A stretch of 64,000 bases of DNA from a virus, in IMG/VR virus record IMGVR_UViG_3300011114_001049, positions 1 through 64,000 of that record, one strand, 5' to 3'. The notes under the pieces were generated by a model, which worked only from the letters and a program-made list of their open reading frames with translations, was not told where the DNA came from and ran no database searches. Positions 53,141-60,794 of the stretch are shown piece by piece. Numbering within the stretch: the stretch's first letter is position 1; each line of letters starts with the position of its first letter. Position numbers and translations under genes: made by a program.

Positions 53141-53536
53141 CTAAAAATCATAGTCGGAAAAGTCAATTCTTCCTTGTACAGAGTCTAGTGCATCTCTTAG
53201 GTTTGTATGTAGAGCAGTGAGCCAATGAAATGGAGTCTTGTTATTATTCTTGACTACGCTAATTCTTCCTGGAGAATTTAAGTTTAGCGTTTCTCTTAGG
53301 GAAGATTCGTCTCTCCAACTTATCTTATCACCTTTTAATCTTCCATCATTCCATTCAATACGATAGAATACATCAGATAGAAACATCATCTCAGCTCCGG
53401 GTCTAACTTCTATTGAATTCAAAACGTGTGCAGCATAAAGAGGTCGACTGCCTTTTTTAGGTTTTCCTTTTATTAAAACAATCGCATTATGCTGAACTGC
53501 TTCCAATAACTCATCGAATGATATTATGTGTTTCAT
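53141..53536 (-). CDS. Putative packaged protein with leader
   Basis: 131 aa. MKHIISFDELLEAVQHN (L-L-E then Ala). Middle beta-rich (E-V-R-P-G-A-E-M-M-F-L-S-D-V-F-Y-R-I-E-W-N-D), then a helical end. Late box on the minus strand at 53543-53550, only 6 bases upstream. No function. Confidence 0.7.
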   Translation of the reverse strand: MKHIISFDELLEAVQHNAIVLIKGKPKKGSRPLYAAHVLNSIEVRPGAEMMFLSDVFYRIEWNDGRLKGDKISWRDESSLRETLNLNSPGRISVVKNNNKTPFHWLTALHTNLRDALDSVQGRIDFSDYDF

Positions 53537-53542
53537 ACTAGT

Positions 53543-53550
53543 TTATTTAT
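53543..53550 (-). promoter_or_regulatory. Late-type promoter box ATAAATAA (left)
   Basis: Leftward member of a divergent pair with 53559-53566. Confidence 0.5.
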
Positions 53551-53558
53551 TAGAGAGG

Positions 53559-53566
53559 ATAAATAA
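53559..53566 (+). promoter_or_regulatory. Late-type promoter box ATAAATAA (right)
   Basis: GGATAAATAAAACAAAAG, TTG start 16 bases later. Confidence 0.55.
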
Positions 53567-53581
53567 AACAAAAGATTTGCG

Positions 53582-54346
53582 TTGAGTAGAGCAGTAAGTT
53601 TTAGAAATTTTTTATTAGAAGATTTTGAATATCACAAGGAGCTTTGTCCTAAGGTTTGGGAAGCATCTGAAAAGACTGGTGGGCAGTTTAGGATAAAACC
53701 TGAAATCAGAGAAAAATTGATGGCGATAGCTAGTGACTTTTGGAAATCTCTAAAACTTGAAGTCAAAGCAGTAGACGTTCAGCTGACTGGCTCTTTGGCT
53801 AACTATAATTGGACAAATGCTTCTGACTTAGACGTACACATCATAGTTGATTTTGCAGAGGTAAACCAAGACATTGAATTGGTTAGAAAAGCATTAGACG
53901 GACAGCGTTTTGTCTGGAATCTAAGACACCCAGTAGTCATCGAAGGTCATGATGTTGAGTGTTATGTTCAGCATACTGAAGCACAACACAAAGCATCGGG
54001 TCTCTATTCTTTATTAAGGGATAGGTGGATAATTGTACCGTTTTACAGTCCTCCAAATGTAGATGAACGGGATGTTAAAGAGAAAACTAGAGTAATAGTA
54101 AAGGAGGTTAATGAGATAGAGAATAGATCTAAATCAACAGCTGGTAAAGATGCTAGAGAACTTTTAGATTACTTAGAAAGGCTTAAGGCAAAGATAATGG
54201 CAGATCGTAAATTTGGATTATATGACACTATTTCTGGAGAGTATTCAGTAGAAAACCTAGTTTTTAAAGAGCTTAGAAAGAATGGGACGATTGAAAAGAT
54301 AATAGATTTAGCTTCTAATTTATATTCTAAGATTTATTATGAATAA
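53582..54346 (+). CDS. Nucleotidyltransferase (pol-beta fold) with leader
   Basis: 254 aa from TTG 53582, the only start giving the leader L-S-R-A-V-S-F-R-N-F-L-L-E-D (cleavage after L-L-E). Core motif G70-S71-L-A-N-Y-N-W-T-N-A-S-D82-L-D84 matches G-S-x(8-10)-D-x-D of MNT/KNTase-type nucleotidyltransferases, with a third acidic strand H-D-V-E-C-Y. Substrate may be a protein, tRNA or small molecule. If packaged, it would modify a host target right after injection, by analogy to T4 Alt, which is a packaged ADP-ribosyltransferase. Confidence 0.85.
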   Translation: MSRAVSFRNFLLEDFEYHKELCPKVWEASEKTGGQFRIKPEIREKLMAIASDFWKSLKLEVKAVDVQLTGSLANYNWTNASDLDVHIIVDFAEVNQDIELVRKALDGQRFVWNLRHPVVIEGHDVECYVQHTEAQHKASGLYSLLRDRWIIVPFYSPPNVDERDVKEKTRVIVKEVNEIENRSKSTAGKDARELLDYLERLKAKIMADRKFGLYDTISGEYSVENLVFKELRKNGTIEKIIDLASNLYSKIYYE

Positions 54347-54350
54347 ATAA
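54343..54350 (+). promoter_or_regulatory. Late-type promoter box ATAAATAA
   Basis: GAATAAATAAAAAAAAA overlapping the previous stop; ATG 17 bases later. Confidence 0.5.
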
Positions 54351-54366
54351 AAAAAAAATACAACAC

Positions 54367-55086
54367 ATGTATAAATATTTTGACTTTAAAAAGATATTTG
54401 AAGACGACGGTTCGATGATGCCACCTGAGCCAAGCACAACTGTCTCTGCACCTGAAGAGTTCTACGTAAATCTTAAGGAAATTAACAAAACTAGTAAATT
54501 ACATATTCTTCTTAAAGGGACTGATGTAGATATTTTGAAGACACAAGGATCATTAACAACGACTGCTGAGTTCAAGAAAATTGGTAATGAGACGATGATC
54601 AACCCTGTACAAATTATTCTATTCAATGCAGACGCAGGTAAAAATATTCCTGAAGCGACAGGTAATGTCTTAATCCTAACACTAACTAACGAAATAATGA
54701 CTAGAGTGTTAGAAGGAATAGACGGTGGAAATACAATAGAAGAGGAGATCGCTGCACCAAATGAACAGCTAGGTGGAGAAAGGATAAAAGTATCATTTAC
54801 TAGAGAAATTGATGTTACTAATGTTAAGTCTGGCGAGATTGTATCTCCAGTAGCAGATACAGATATTCTTCCAGCAGAAGCAGAGGCAATGACGACTATG
54901 GAGGCTATGCCCGAATCAATAGGCCGACTTTTAAAGTTTAATGAGTTTGTAAATGAGAGCAAGAAGAAAGAGAAGATGATGCTTGATACTAAAGTAAAGA
55001 GTATACCAACAAAGAAGAAAAAACCAGAAGCTGATGAAATTGCTAAAGAGCTAAAGAAGCTCGAAGGTAAGCTTGTTAAAAAATAA
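54367..55086 (+). CDS. Putative core protein with N-terminal and internal leader copies
   Basis: 239 aa. N-terminus MYKYFDFKKIFEDDGS is an aromatic leader variant (I-F-E). A perfect second copy, L-L-K-F-N-E-F-V-N-E-S, lies near residue 190-200, followed by a Lys-rich tail. Between is an all-alpha/beta acidic domain (T-G-N-V-L-I-L-T-L-T-N-E-I-M-T-R-V-L). The two copies could be two cleavage sites that release the middle and the tail. Confidence 0.75.
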   Translation: MYKYFDFKKIFEDDGSMMPPEPSTTVSAPEEFYVNLKEINKTSKLHILLKGTDVDILKTQGSLTTTAEFKKIGNETMINPVQIILFNADAGKNIPEATGNVLILTLTNEIMTRVLEGIDGGNTIEEEIAAPNEQLGGERIKVSFTREIDVTNVKSGEIVSPVADTDILPAEAEAMTTMEAMPESIGRLLKFNEFVNESKKKEKMMLDTKVKSIPTKKKKPEADEIAKELKKLEGKLVKK

Positions 55087-55093
55087 AAAAGAA

Positions 55094-55792
55094 ATGAGAC
55101 TAAACGAATGTTCATGTGGCTGCGGTAAAACTGAAGAGTGCAAAGAAGAATTAAGCAACTATATGTTTACTGCAAACTTATATACAATTAAACGCACAGT
55201 CGATACTTTACTAGAAATGGACCAAGCTGCAATTGATCGAGTATTAACTAATGGTCATGATTGGGCATCAGATCATATCTCTACAGCAAAAGATGATCTA
55301 CAAGAGGTCTCTGAGTTTTTTATCAATGAATTAGGTAGAGAATCATCAGTAAGAATGATGGGATCAGACCCTAGACTAGCTGACAATATAGCAATAAAGA
55401 CATTTGAAAGCTTTTTAAATGAGGGCAAGAAGAAAAAAGACAATGATGAAGATGGCGATACTGACTTTGCTGACGCTAAAATTGCTCAATATATTGCAGG
55501 CGGAATGTCAAAGGCTGAAGCAATCAAGAAGTCTAGAAAGTTCAATAAGTCAGTAAAAGAGGGATTTTGGAATAGATGGACAAAGCCTTCTATTGATCAA
55601 GCTGCTTCAGATTCAGTAAAAGGTCAAGGATACAGCCACCGAGGTAACGATGATGATGCTGAATACATTATGTTTGATGGTGAAAGATTCAGCCAAGACC
55701 AAATTGAATACGCCGACTATCATGACACTGGTCGACTTCCTAGAGTTGAAGACAGTATGTTAATTATTGCTAATCCAAACTGGAGTCTTTAA
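55094..55792 (+). CDS. Cys-rich protein with internal leader copy
   Basis: 232 aa from ATG 55094 (MRLNECSCGCGKTEECKEEL). N-terminal C-S-C-G-C-G ... C metal-binding-like cluster. An internal leader I-A-I-K-T-F-E-S-F-L-N-E-G lies at about residues 103-115, followed by an Asp/Lys-rich patch (K-K-K-D-N-D-E-D-G-D-T-D-F-A-D). The part after it has F-D-G-E-R-F-S-Q-D-Q-I-E-Y-A-D-Y-H. Proteolysis at the internal copy would split the protein in two. Confidence 0.72.
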   Translation: MRLNECSCGCGKTEECKEELSNYMFTANLYTIKRTVDTLLEMDQAAIDRVLTNGHDWASDHISTAKDDLQEVSEFFINELGRESSVRMMGSDPRLADNIAIKTFESFLNEGKKKKDNDEDGDTDFADAKIAQYIAGGMSKAEAIKKSRKFNKSVKEGFWNRWTKPSIDQAASDSVKGQGYSHRGNDDDAEYIMFDGERFSQDQIEYADYHDTGRLPRVEDSMLIIANPNWSL

Positions 55793-55818
55793 TCTAAAAC
55801 TTATTTTAGGTTGTATAT

Positions 55819-56037
55819 TTAACTGTTAATTCTTCTAACTGCTTTTATTTTTTCTAGAAGACCATAATCATAATGATCAAAATTAGAAGTATTCCTAACC
55901 ATAATTTTTAAAAAGATCGGTAACTCATCAGTTTCTTCTGGTAAAATTGTAGTGTATCCCTTACCTACTTCATTTCCTTCGGAATCAAGTAGAATAGTAT
56001 CAAGATCAAAACCTAAAACACTTGTTATTTCGTTCAT
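55819..56037 (-). CDS. Small acidic protein
   Basis: 72 aa, MNEITSVLGFDLDTILLDSE. Beta-like, with D-S-E-G-N-E-V-G-K-G-Y-T-T. Two bases from 56040-56258, in the same direction. No family recognised. Confidence 0.6.
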   Translation of the reverse strand: MNEITSVLGFDLDTILLDSEGNEVGKGYTTILPEETDELPIFLKIMVRNTSNFDHYDYGLLEKIKAVRRINS

Positions 56038-56039
56038 AT

Positions 56040-56258
56040 CTATTTTTTTATTTTATATAAGCATTCATCTTTGTGCCAAATTTCAGCAACGCCGGCATGT
56101 TTTTTAGCTTTTTCAGAGTATGCTTTTACTGATTTTATTTTATCATAAATTAATATTTTACCATTTTTCATGATTATTTTAATAGTCTCTCCTCCTTCTT
56201 CTAAGCTAAGATCGTTTGATCTAAAGTCATCAGTCACTCTAAGTTCTTTATTATTCAT
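56040..56258 (-). CDS. Small basic protein
   Basis: 72 aa, MNNKELRVTDDFRSNDLSLE. Lys-rich beta segment (I-I-M-K-N-G-K-I-L-I-Y-D-K-I-K-S-V-K-A). Upstream of the 55819-56037 gene. No family recognised. Confidence 0.6.
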   Translation of the reverse strand: MNNKELRVTDDFRSNDLSLEEGGETIKIIMKNGKILIYDKIKSVKAYSEKAKKHAGVAEIWHKDECLYKIKK

Positions 56259-56288
56259 GTTATTTTTATTTTTAAGTTATCTGTTTAG

Positions 56289-56296
56289 ATAAATAA
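56289..56296 (+). promoter_or_regulatory. Late-type promoter box ATAAATAA
   Basis: AGATAAATAACTTAAATAA, ATG 19 bases later. Confidence 0.6.
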
Positions 56297-56314
56297 CTTA
56301 AATAATTATACAAA

Positions 56315-56725
56315 ATGCCAGGAAGAGTTTTAACCTTTTTTGAATTTTCTGATAAGTATTCTAACGGTGAAGCTACCGAGAAGGACTTGCAGGACGTAAC
56401 TTCAGCTGCCTCAAACTTCTCAGACGGATTTGATGATTCAACATATGATCAGCCTGAACTAAAGCCAAACCGACCAGTAAACGGTGGTTATGAGACTACT
56501 CCAGCATCGCCTACTGGGTTTAACCCAGAACAATCTGATCAAATGGATATACCAGAAGGAGAAGAAGCTGAAGAAGACGATGATTCTGAAGATAAAGAAG
56601 AAGAAACTGACGAAGACGATGATGAAAAAGATGAAGCTAAGGGAAACCCAGAAGAATCTAATGAATCTAAAAGAATCATAAAGTCTTTTACTAGCTATGT
56701 AAATGAGTCTAGATTAAAAAGATAA
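56315..56725 (+). CDS. Acidic protein with leader copies at both ends
   Basis: 136 aa. N-terminus MPGRVLTFFEFSDKYSNGE is leader-like. The middle is a strong Asp/Glu tract (res about 90-115: E-E-D-D-D-S-E-D-K-E-E-E-T-D-E-D-D-D-E). The C-terminus R-I-I-K-S-F-T-S-Y-V-N-E-S-R is a perfect leader core. A C-terminal targeting copy is unusual. Acidic filler resembles scaffold-core proteins. Confidence 0.75.
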   Translation: MPGRVLTFFEFSDKYSNGEATEKDLQDVTSAASNFSDGFDDSTYDQPELKPNRPVNGGYETTPASPTGFNPEQSDQMDIPEGEEAEEDDDSEDKEEETDEDDDEKDEAKGNPEESNESKRIIKSFTSYVNESRLKR

Positions 56726-56741
56726 ATCAGAGTAAAGTATA

Positions 56742-57005
56742 ATGAAAATCAAAACATTTTCACAATTTATAATCTCTAAAAAAATTAATGAGGACGACGC
56801 AACAGATCTTGACCTAAGTGCTAATGATGGTGCAGCTTCTTTCCATACCGGTTATTATGGAAAAAATCCACAAGAAATAATAGTTGACGAGACGGGTAGC
56901 AGTAAGATACGTAAAAATAAAAAAGTAGACATACTTGAGTTAGAATCAATAAAAGGAATAGTTAAAGATCTCTCTGAAAGAGTAGGTAAACTTAAGAAAA
57001 AATAA
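56742..57005 (+). CDS. Small packaged-type protein with leader
   Basis: 87 aa, MKIKTFSQFIISKKINEDDA. Leader core F-S-Q-F-I ending I-N-E. Then an acidic patch and a Lys-rich coiled C-terminus (L-E-S-I-K-G-I-V-K-D-L-S-E-R-V-G-K-L-K-K). No family recognised. Confidence 0.72.
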   Translation: MKIKTFSQFIISKKINEDDATDLDLSANDGAASFHTGYYGKNPQEIIVDETGSSKIRKNKKVDILELESIKGIVKDLSERVGKLKKK

Positions 57006-57083
57006 AGCCAGTATTACTACTTTAAGTTATTATCCAAAAAAAGATAATGATTTTTTAGTTTGTAGGTAAATGTAAAAGGAAGT

Positions 57084-57692
57084 ATGGAAAACTGGTCAAC
57101 AATAGTAGTAGCATTTATAACTGGTGTACTTGGTCCCGTTATAATAATAATAATAAAAAACATACTGAATAGGAAGCCGGCTAAGGAGGACATGATAATA
57201 GATGCATGTAAAGTAAGCGGTGCAGTTGTTGCTAAAATAGACGAAATAAAGGAAGTCTATTCAGCAGATAGAGTATGGGTTGCACAGTTTCATAACGGTG
57301 GTCATTTTTATCCTACTGGAAAGTCTATTGCAAAATTCAGTATTTTTTATGAAACCGTTAGTGTAGGCACTAACTCAATACAATCAAACTTACAAAACAT
57401 CCCAGTTAATCTCTTTAGTAAATCAATAAATCATTTATTACAGGATGAATTAATAAGCATTAGTGATTTTAATGATGAGACTTGTGCTACACACGGATTA
57501 AAGTATTTTGCAATAGACAACGGGACCTATTCTCAATATCTTTTTGCTATTAGAAGCATAGATAAAAAGTTTATTGGATTTCTATCAGTAGACTATACTA
57601 AAAATGCTACGCTAACTGATCAAGAAATAATTGGATTAGAAATAGATGCAAGTGCACTTGGCGGAGTGTTAATGAATCACCTCAATAGATGA
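57084..57692 (+). CDS. Membrane-anchored GAF-like protein
   Basis: 202 aa, MENWSTIVVAFITGVLGPVI; one N-terminal membrane helix (res 5-27), then a soluble domain with V-W-V-A-Q-F-H-N-G-G-H-F and G-L-K-Y-F-A-I-D ... F-I-G-F-L-S-V-D-Y, resembling the small-molecule-binding GAF fold. No leader; may act at the host inner membrane as a sensor or inhibitor. Its stop overlaps the next start by four bases. Confidence 0.65.
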   Translation: MENWSTIVVAFITGVLGPVIIIIIKNILNRKPAKEDMIIDACKVSGAVVAKIDEIKEVYSADRVWVAQFHNGGHFYPTGKSIAKFSIFYETVSVGTNSIQSNLQNIPVNLFSKSINHLLQDELISISDFNDETCATHGLKYFAIDNGTYSQYLFAIRSIDKKFIGFLSVDYTKNATLTDQEIIGLEIDASALGGVLMNHLNR

Positions 57693-57868
57693 AAAGAATA
57701 ATAGAAAATTTCATGGAATTCATGGATCTTGCAAGAATAAATCAAGGACCAGATGGATGGTCGATATATGGAGCCAATCCTAAGTTAAAAAAGAAAACGC
57801 GACATAAGGCTGCGACTAAAATGGAAGACCTTACTAATAGTCTTCGTCATCGTCTCCAAAAGAAATAG
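57689..57868 (+). CDS. Small basic protein with leader-like start
   Basis: 59 aa, MKRIIENFMEFMDLARINQG, leader-like in spacing but without the Glu. Lys/Arg-rich second half (K-L-K-K-K-T-R-H-K-A-A-T-K). Overlaps the convergent 57834-58058 gene by 35 bases. Too short for certainty. Confidence 0.55.
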   Translation: MKRIIENFMEFMDLARINQGPDGWSIYGANPKLKKKTRHKAATKMEDLTNSLRHRLQKK

Positions 57869-58058
57869 CACTAAGAGCTTCTGATTCCCAATTAAGTAAG
57901 ACGTCATCTAACTCGTCATCCACCATTATCAATATCTGCAAATAATCTGAATCTTGCGATCCTTTACTTAAAAGTATCTTATCCTTAATTGCATCTGCTT
58001 TTTGTATTATAGATGCCTTCAGCTTTTCCTTAATCGACTCTGAATTATCTTCTTTCAT
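57834..58058 (-). CDS. Small acidic protein
   Basis: 74 aa, MKEDNSESIKEKLKASIIQK. Helical N-terminal half, then an acidic end (S-F-G-D-D-D-E-D-Y). Isolated leftward gene within the rightward block. Function unknown. Confidence 0.6.
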   Translation of the reverse strand: MKEDNSESIKEKLKASIIQKADAIKDKILLSKGSQDSDYLQILIMVDDELDDVLLNWESEALSAISFGDDDEDY

Positions 58059-58107
58059 AGGTATTGTGTTATTATATTATATTTAGTAAAATATAAAAAG
58101 TTTTAGG

Positions 58108-58115
58108 ATAAATAA
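58108..58115 (+). promoter_or_regulatory. Late-type promoter box ATAAATAA
   Basis: GGATAAATAAACTAAATAAA, ATG 26 bases later. Confidence 0.6.
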
Positions 58116-58140
58116 ACTAAATAAAAATAAGTTTTATCAA

Positions 58141-58662
58141 ATGAAGAATTTTATGACTATTAGAAAACTATACGAGACCTACGATCAACCGCAAGATGAT
58201 CAAGGAATGCAATCACATATGCAGACGCAGCAACCATCTAAAATTTTATCAATGAATCAATTTATTGACAACACTGATGAAATTGACAACACTGATCCGA
58301 TTGCTGAACCGATGGCTGAGCCTATTGCTGAGCCTATTGCTGAGCCTATGACTGAGCCTATGGACAATCAACAAACTGCTCTTCCTGCTTTTAATCCAAT
58401 GAATTTGACAGTTTCTCAATTTATAGAACGTTGTGATAAGATAAACCCATTAGTTTGTATGGGACTTAACACTTTTATTGAAGCAAACAGTGAAGCTTTA
58501 GCAAATGAGGTAAATGGAGGAGAAGAGTTTGATTTAGATAAAGAAGCTAACTTGGACTTTCCACCAGTCGCAGGACCTGAAGCAAAGGCTAATGATTTTT
58601 CATTAGATCAGCCTGCAACAGACCTTGATTTTCCACAAGAAACAGAACCAGCTACTATTTAA
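58141..58662 (+). CDS. Acidic protein with AEP repeats and leader-like start
   Basis: 173 aa, MKNFMTIRKLYETYDQPQDD (Y-E after K-L). Second leader-like run I-L-S-M-N-Q-F-I-D. Then tandem P-[IM]-A-E repeats (res about 54-76) and L-T-V-S-Q-F-I-E-R, which may be a further leader core. The mature part is acidic. Repeated F-I-[DE] cores suggest several cleavage points. Confidence 0.68.
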   Translation: MKNFMTIRKLYETYDQPQDDQGMQSHMQTQQPSKILSMNQFIDNTDEIDNTDPIAEPMAEPIAEPIAEPMTEPMDNQQTALPAFNPMNLTVSQFIERCDKINPLVCMGLNTFIEANSEALANEVNGGEEFDLDKEANLDFPPVAGPEAKANDFSLDQPATDLDFPQETEPATI

Positions 58663-58670
58663 AACTACCA

Positions 58671-58937
58671 ATGAGGACGACTAACGAATGGTATGGTGCT
58701 AACACCATGGGAACCGATGCAAATTACATAATCCCATCGCCTGACGAAAAAAGGTTTAATCATCTAATGTACACTGCAGGTGCAAGTACAACAGTACCAT
58801 CCCATTGGAATAACTCTCCTTTTTTAGCAGGCGGTAGAATGACTAGTACATTTGGTTCTAATCCTAAAGAAGAAAAGAAAAGAAAAATCATGACATATAA
58901 GCAATTTCTAGAGTCAAAAATAAAAAGAAATAAATAA
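58671..58937 (+). CDS. Small protein with C-terminal leader core
   Basis: 88 aa, MRTTNEWYGANTMGTDANYI. The body is Gly/Asn/Ser-rich; the C-terminus K-I-M-T-Y-K-Q-F-L-E-S-K-I-K-R-N-K contains a clean Y-K-Q-F-L-E-S core. Like 56315-56725, the signal is at the C-terminal end. Confidence 0.7.
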   Translation: MRTTNEWYGANTMGTDANYIIPSPDEKRFNHLMYTAGASTTVPSHWNNSPFLAGGRMTSTFGSNPKEEKKRKIMTYKQFLESKIKRNK

Positions 58938-58952
58938 AAAAAAGAAAAACAG

Positions 58953-59207
58953 ATGGGATACATTAAAAACTTTACAAACTTTACTACGTCTAAAGAAGGC
59001 GCAGTTAGTGAAGAGACTGATGTAATGTTAACTGATGTAACTCTAACTGATCTTTCTAAGAAAATTCAAGATTACAAGAACCAGATAAACCAGTGGGAAA
59101 AGGCAATTGAAGATCGAAAAAAAGTATTAGCTGATACTGCTAAAGCTGCAGCTGCACAAGTAGTTACACCAGCGCCTGCAGCACCAGCTCAACCTGCTAC
59201 TTCCTAA
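58953..59207 (+). CDS. Small packaged-type protein with leader
   Basis: 84 aa, MGYIKNFTNFTTSKEGAVSE; leader-like with two Phe spaced three apart. Helical coiled-coil middle (D-L-S-K-K-I-Q-D-Y-K-N-Q-I-N-Q-W-E-K-A) and an Ala/Pro-rich end. Two bases before the next gene. Confidence 0.68.
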   Translation: MGYIKNFTNFTTSKEGAVSEETDVMLTDVTLTDLSKKIQDYKNQINQWEKAIEDRKKVLADTAKAAAAQVVTPAPAAPAQPATS

Positions 59208-59208
59208 G

Positions 59209-59655
59209 ATGAATAGAAAAATAAAGACATATAATGATTTCACTAATGAATCGACTAGAGAAGTCGTTTACCCTAGTAATTTTAAAGGTATGGTCCAAAG
59301 TACCTTATCTGGACTCTATACTCAGATCATTGCTATAGCTCAAGAATTAGCTAACGAAAAAGCCGCTAGAAACCCAGGTAGGTACTCAGGTACTCTAGAA
59401 GAGGTAGATATTACTAGGGCTATGAATATGATATTCCACAGCGATTGGAAGAAGAAGATTAAAGAGAGGGCCATTGGAGAGGTTTTACAAAAGTCAATGG
59501 CTAGGGCAGGTAAACAGGATGAAGTTATAGGTAAGAAGAATCTTAGAGCATTAGGTAGATCAAATGGAGATACTGACTTTAAGGTAGACATCAATAAATC
59601 TAGTGTAAGATTTAGTGATAAAAAAGATGGTGGTGGGACTGGTTCAAACCAATAA
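59209..59655 (+). CDS. Putative packaged protein with leader
   Basis: 148 aa, MNRKIKTYNDFTNESTREVV; leader core Y-N-D-F-T-N-E then Ser. Basic helical body (F-H-S-D-W-K-K-K-I-K-E-R-A-I-G). Ends six bases before the next gene. No family recognised. Confidence 0.75.
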   Translation: MNRKIKTYNDFTNESTREVVYPSNFKGMVQSTLSGLYTQIIAIAQELANEKAARNPGRYSGTLEEVDITRAMNMIFHSDWKKKIKERAIGEVLQKSMARAGKQDEVIGKKNLRALGRSNGDTDFKVDINKSSVRFSDKKDGGGTGSNQ

Positions 59656-59661
59656 AACAAG

Positions 59662-60396
59662 ATGACAGAACAAGAACTAATAGCTGATATAATTGATGAG
59701 ATTACTTTTTCGGGAGCGTTGCCTTATTCGTTACCTGAAAAAGAAATAACTAGAATTCTTGAAAACGACAGTCGTTATTTCTATGACAACTGGAGACATG
59801 CTGTCGAATCTCAATATCTATTACTTCCAAAAGAATTATTTAGTACCCCTCAATTTAAAAAGAAGCGCCAAATAATACTACCCGACTGTGTACAGTTTGT
59901 TGTAGATTTTAAGGAGGCAAAAGGCGGCTCTATATTTGGATCAATCGACCGAGATTTTGCAGAACAGAAATTTATAGGTGCTGAAATATTCTTGACTCCT
60001 TTCATTGGAGAAAGTATTATGTACAGGACAGTAATGTTTTCCTTTCTAGACTTAAGTAAAGCCATGTTAATTGATACTATCGCATATGACTATAACAAAA
60101 ACACTAAGCTATTAGGTGTATTAGGAAGATCGCCGGCAACTGCAGCAGTAGTTCGAGTCTTTAAAAAACTAGATAGAGACAAGTTATATGAAGACGAGTT
60201 GTTTCAAAGATACGTTCGTGCACATGCAAAAGTAAGGTTATCTCATCTTCTCCAAACATTTAATTATGCTTTGCCTGGTGGAGTAACAGTTAACTATCAA
60301 AACGTAGTGACTACTGCTGAAAAAGAAATGGAGACTGTGTTAACTATGATGAAAGGTGAGAACACAGCTGACTGGATGTTCTTACATCGACAATAA
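59662..60396 (+). CDS. Putative virion assembly protein (neck or baseplate)
   Basis: 244 aa, MTEQELIADIIDEITFSGAL. Mixed alpha/beta, with Y-S-L-P-E-K-E-I-T-R-I-L-E-N-D-S-R-Y-F-Y-D-N-W-R-H-A-V. Its place 12 bases before the gp25-like gene suggests a structural or connector role. I do not recognise a T4 counterpart with confidence. Confidence 0.6.
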   Translation: MTEQELIADIIDEITFSGALPYSLPEKEITRILENDSRYFYDNWRHAVESQYLLLPKELFSTPQFKKKRQIILPDCVQFVVDFKEAKGGSIFGSIDRDFAEQKFIGAEIFLTPFIGESIMYRTVMFSFLDLSKAMLIDTIAYDYNKNTKLLGVLGRSPATAAVVRVFKKLDRDKLYEDELFQRYVRAHAKVRLSHLLQTFNYALPGGVTVNYQNVVTTAEKEMETVLTMMKGENTADWMFLHRQ

Positions 60397-60408
60397 AAAA
60401 AGAAGAAA

Positions 60409-60786
60409 ATGGCACAACTTAGGGACATATATTTTAGGGATCAAAACGATCCTAAATTCCAGGCCAACAAGATAGAGGTAACAGACGACCTTGAAGCAAC
60501 TATTCAACAAATAATGATGACTATATTTACTAGAAAAGGCGAGGTCTTAGGAGAATCTAATTTTGGTTTAAACTTAGATAATTACCTATTTGAATTTAAT
60601 GTAGATCCAGTAAGCCTAAGTAGAGCGGCGCAAGACCAAATCTATAGCTATGTGAGTGAAACTAGAAAAAGAAGAATTACTATTGAACCTTCTTTATATC
60701 CAGATTCAGTTTCAAATAGAGATATTCTGGTTTTGTTGATAGACATCCCTGAGATAAAAGAGAAGATCGCTGCGTTTTACGATTAA
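60409..60786 (+). CDS. 25: Baseplate wedge protein, T4 gp25-like
   Basis: 125 aa, close to T4 gp25 (132 aa). T-R-K-G-E-V-L-G-E-S-N-F-G-L-N-L-D-N-Y-L-F-E matches the conserved G-E-x-x-x-x-x-x-F-G segment, and the C-terminal strand I-L-V-L-L-I-D-I fits. gp25 proteins join the sheath initiator in the baseplate wedge and are shared with type VI secretion (TssE). This supports a contractile-tailed phage. Confidence 0.85.
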   Translation: MAQLRDIYFRDQNDPKFQANKIEVTDDLEATIQQIMMTIFTRKGEVLGESNFGLNLDNYLFEFNVDPVSLSRAAQDQIYSYVSETRKRRITIEPSLYPDSVSNRDILVLLIDIPEIKEKIAAFYD

Positions 60787-60794
60787 CAGTTGAC

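Noticed and set aside
54462-55115. 217-codon antisense frame opposite 54367-55086.
   Set aside because: Shadow of a leader-bearing coding sequence; hydrophobic/Ser-rich composition typical of antisense translation.
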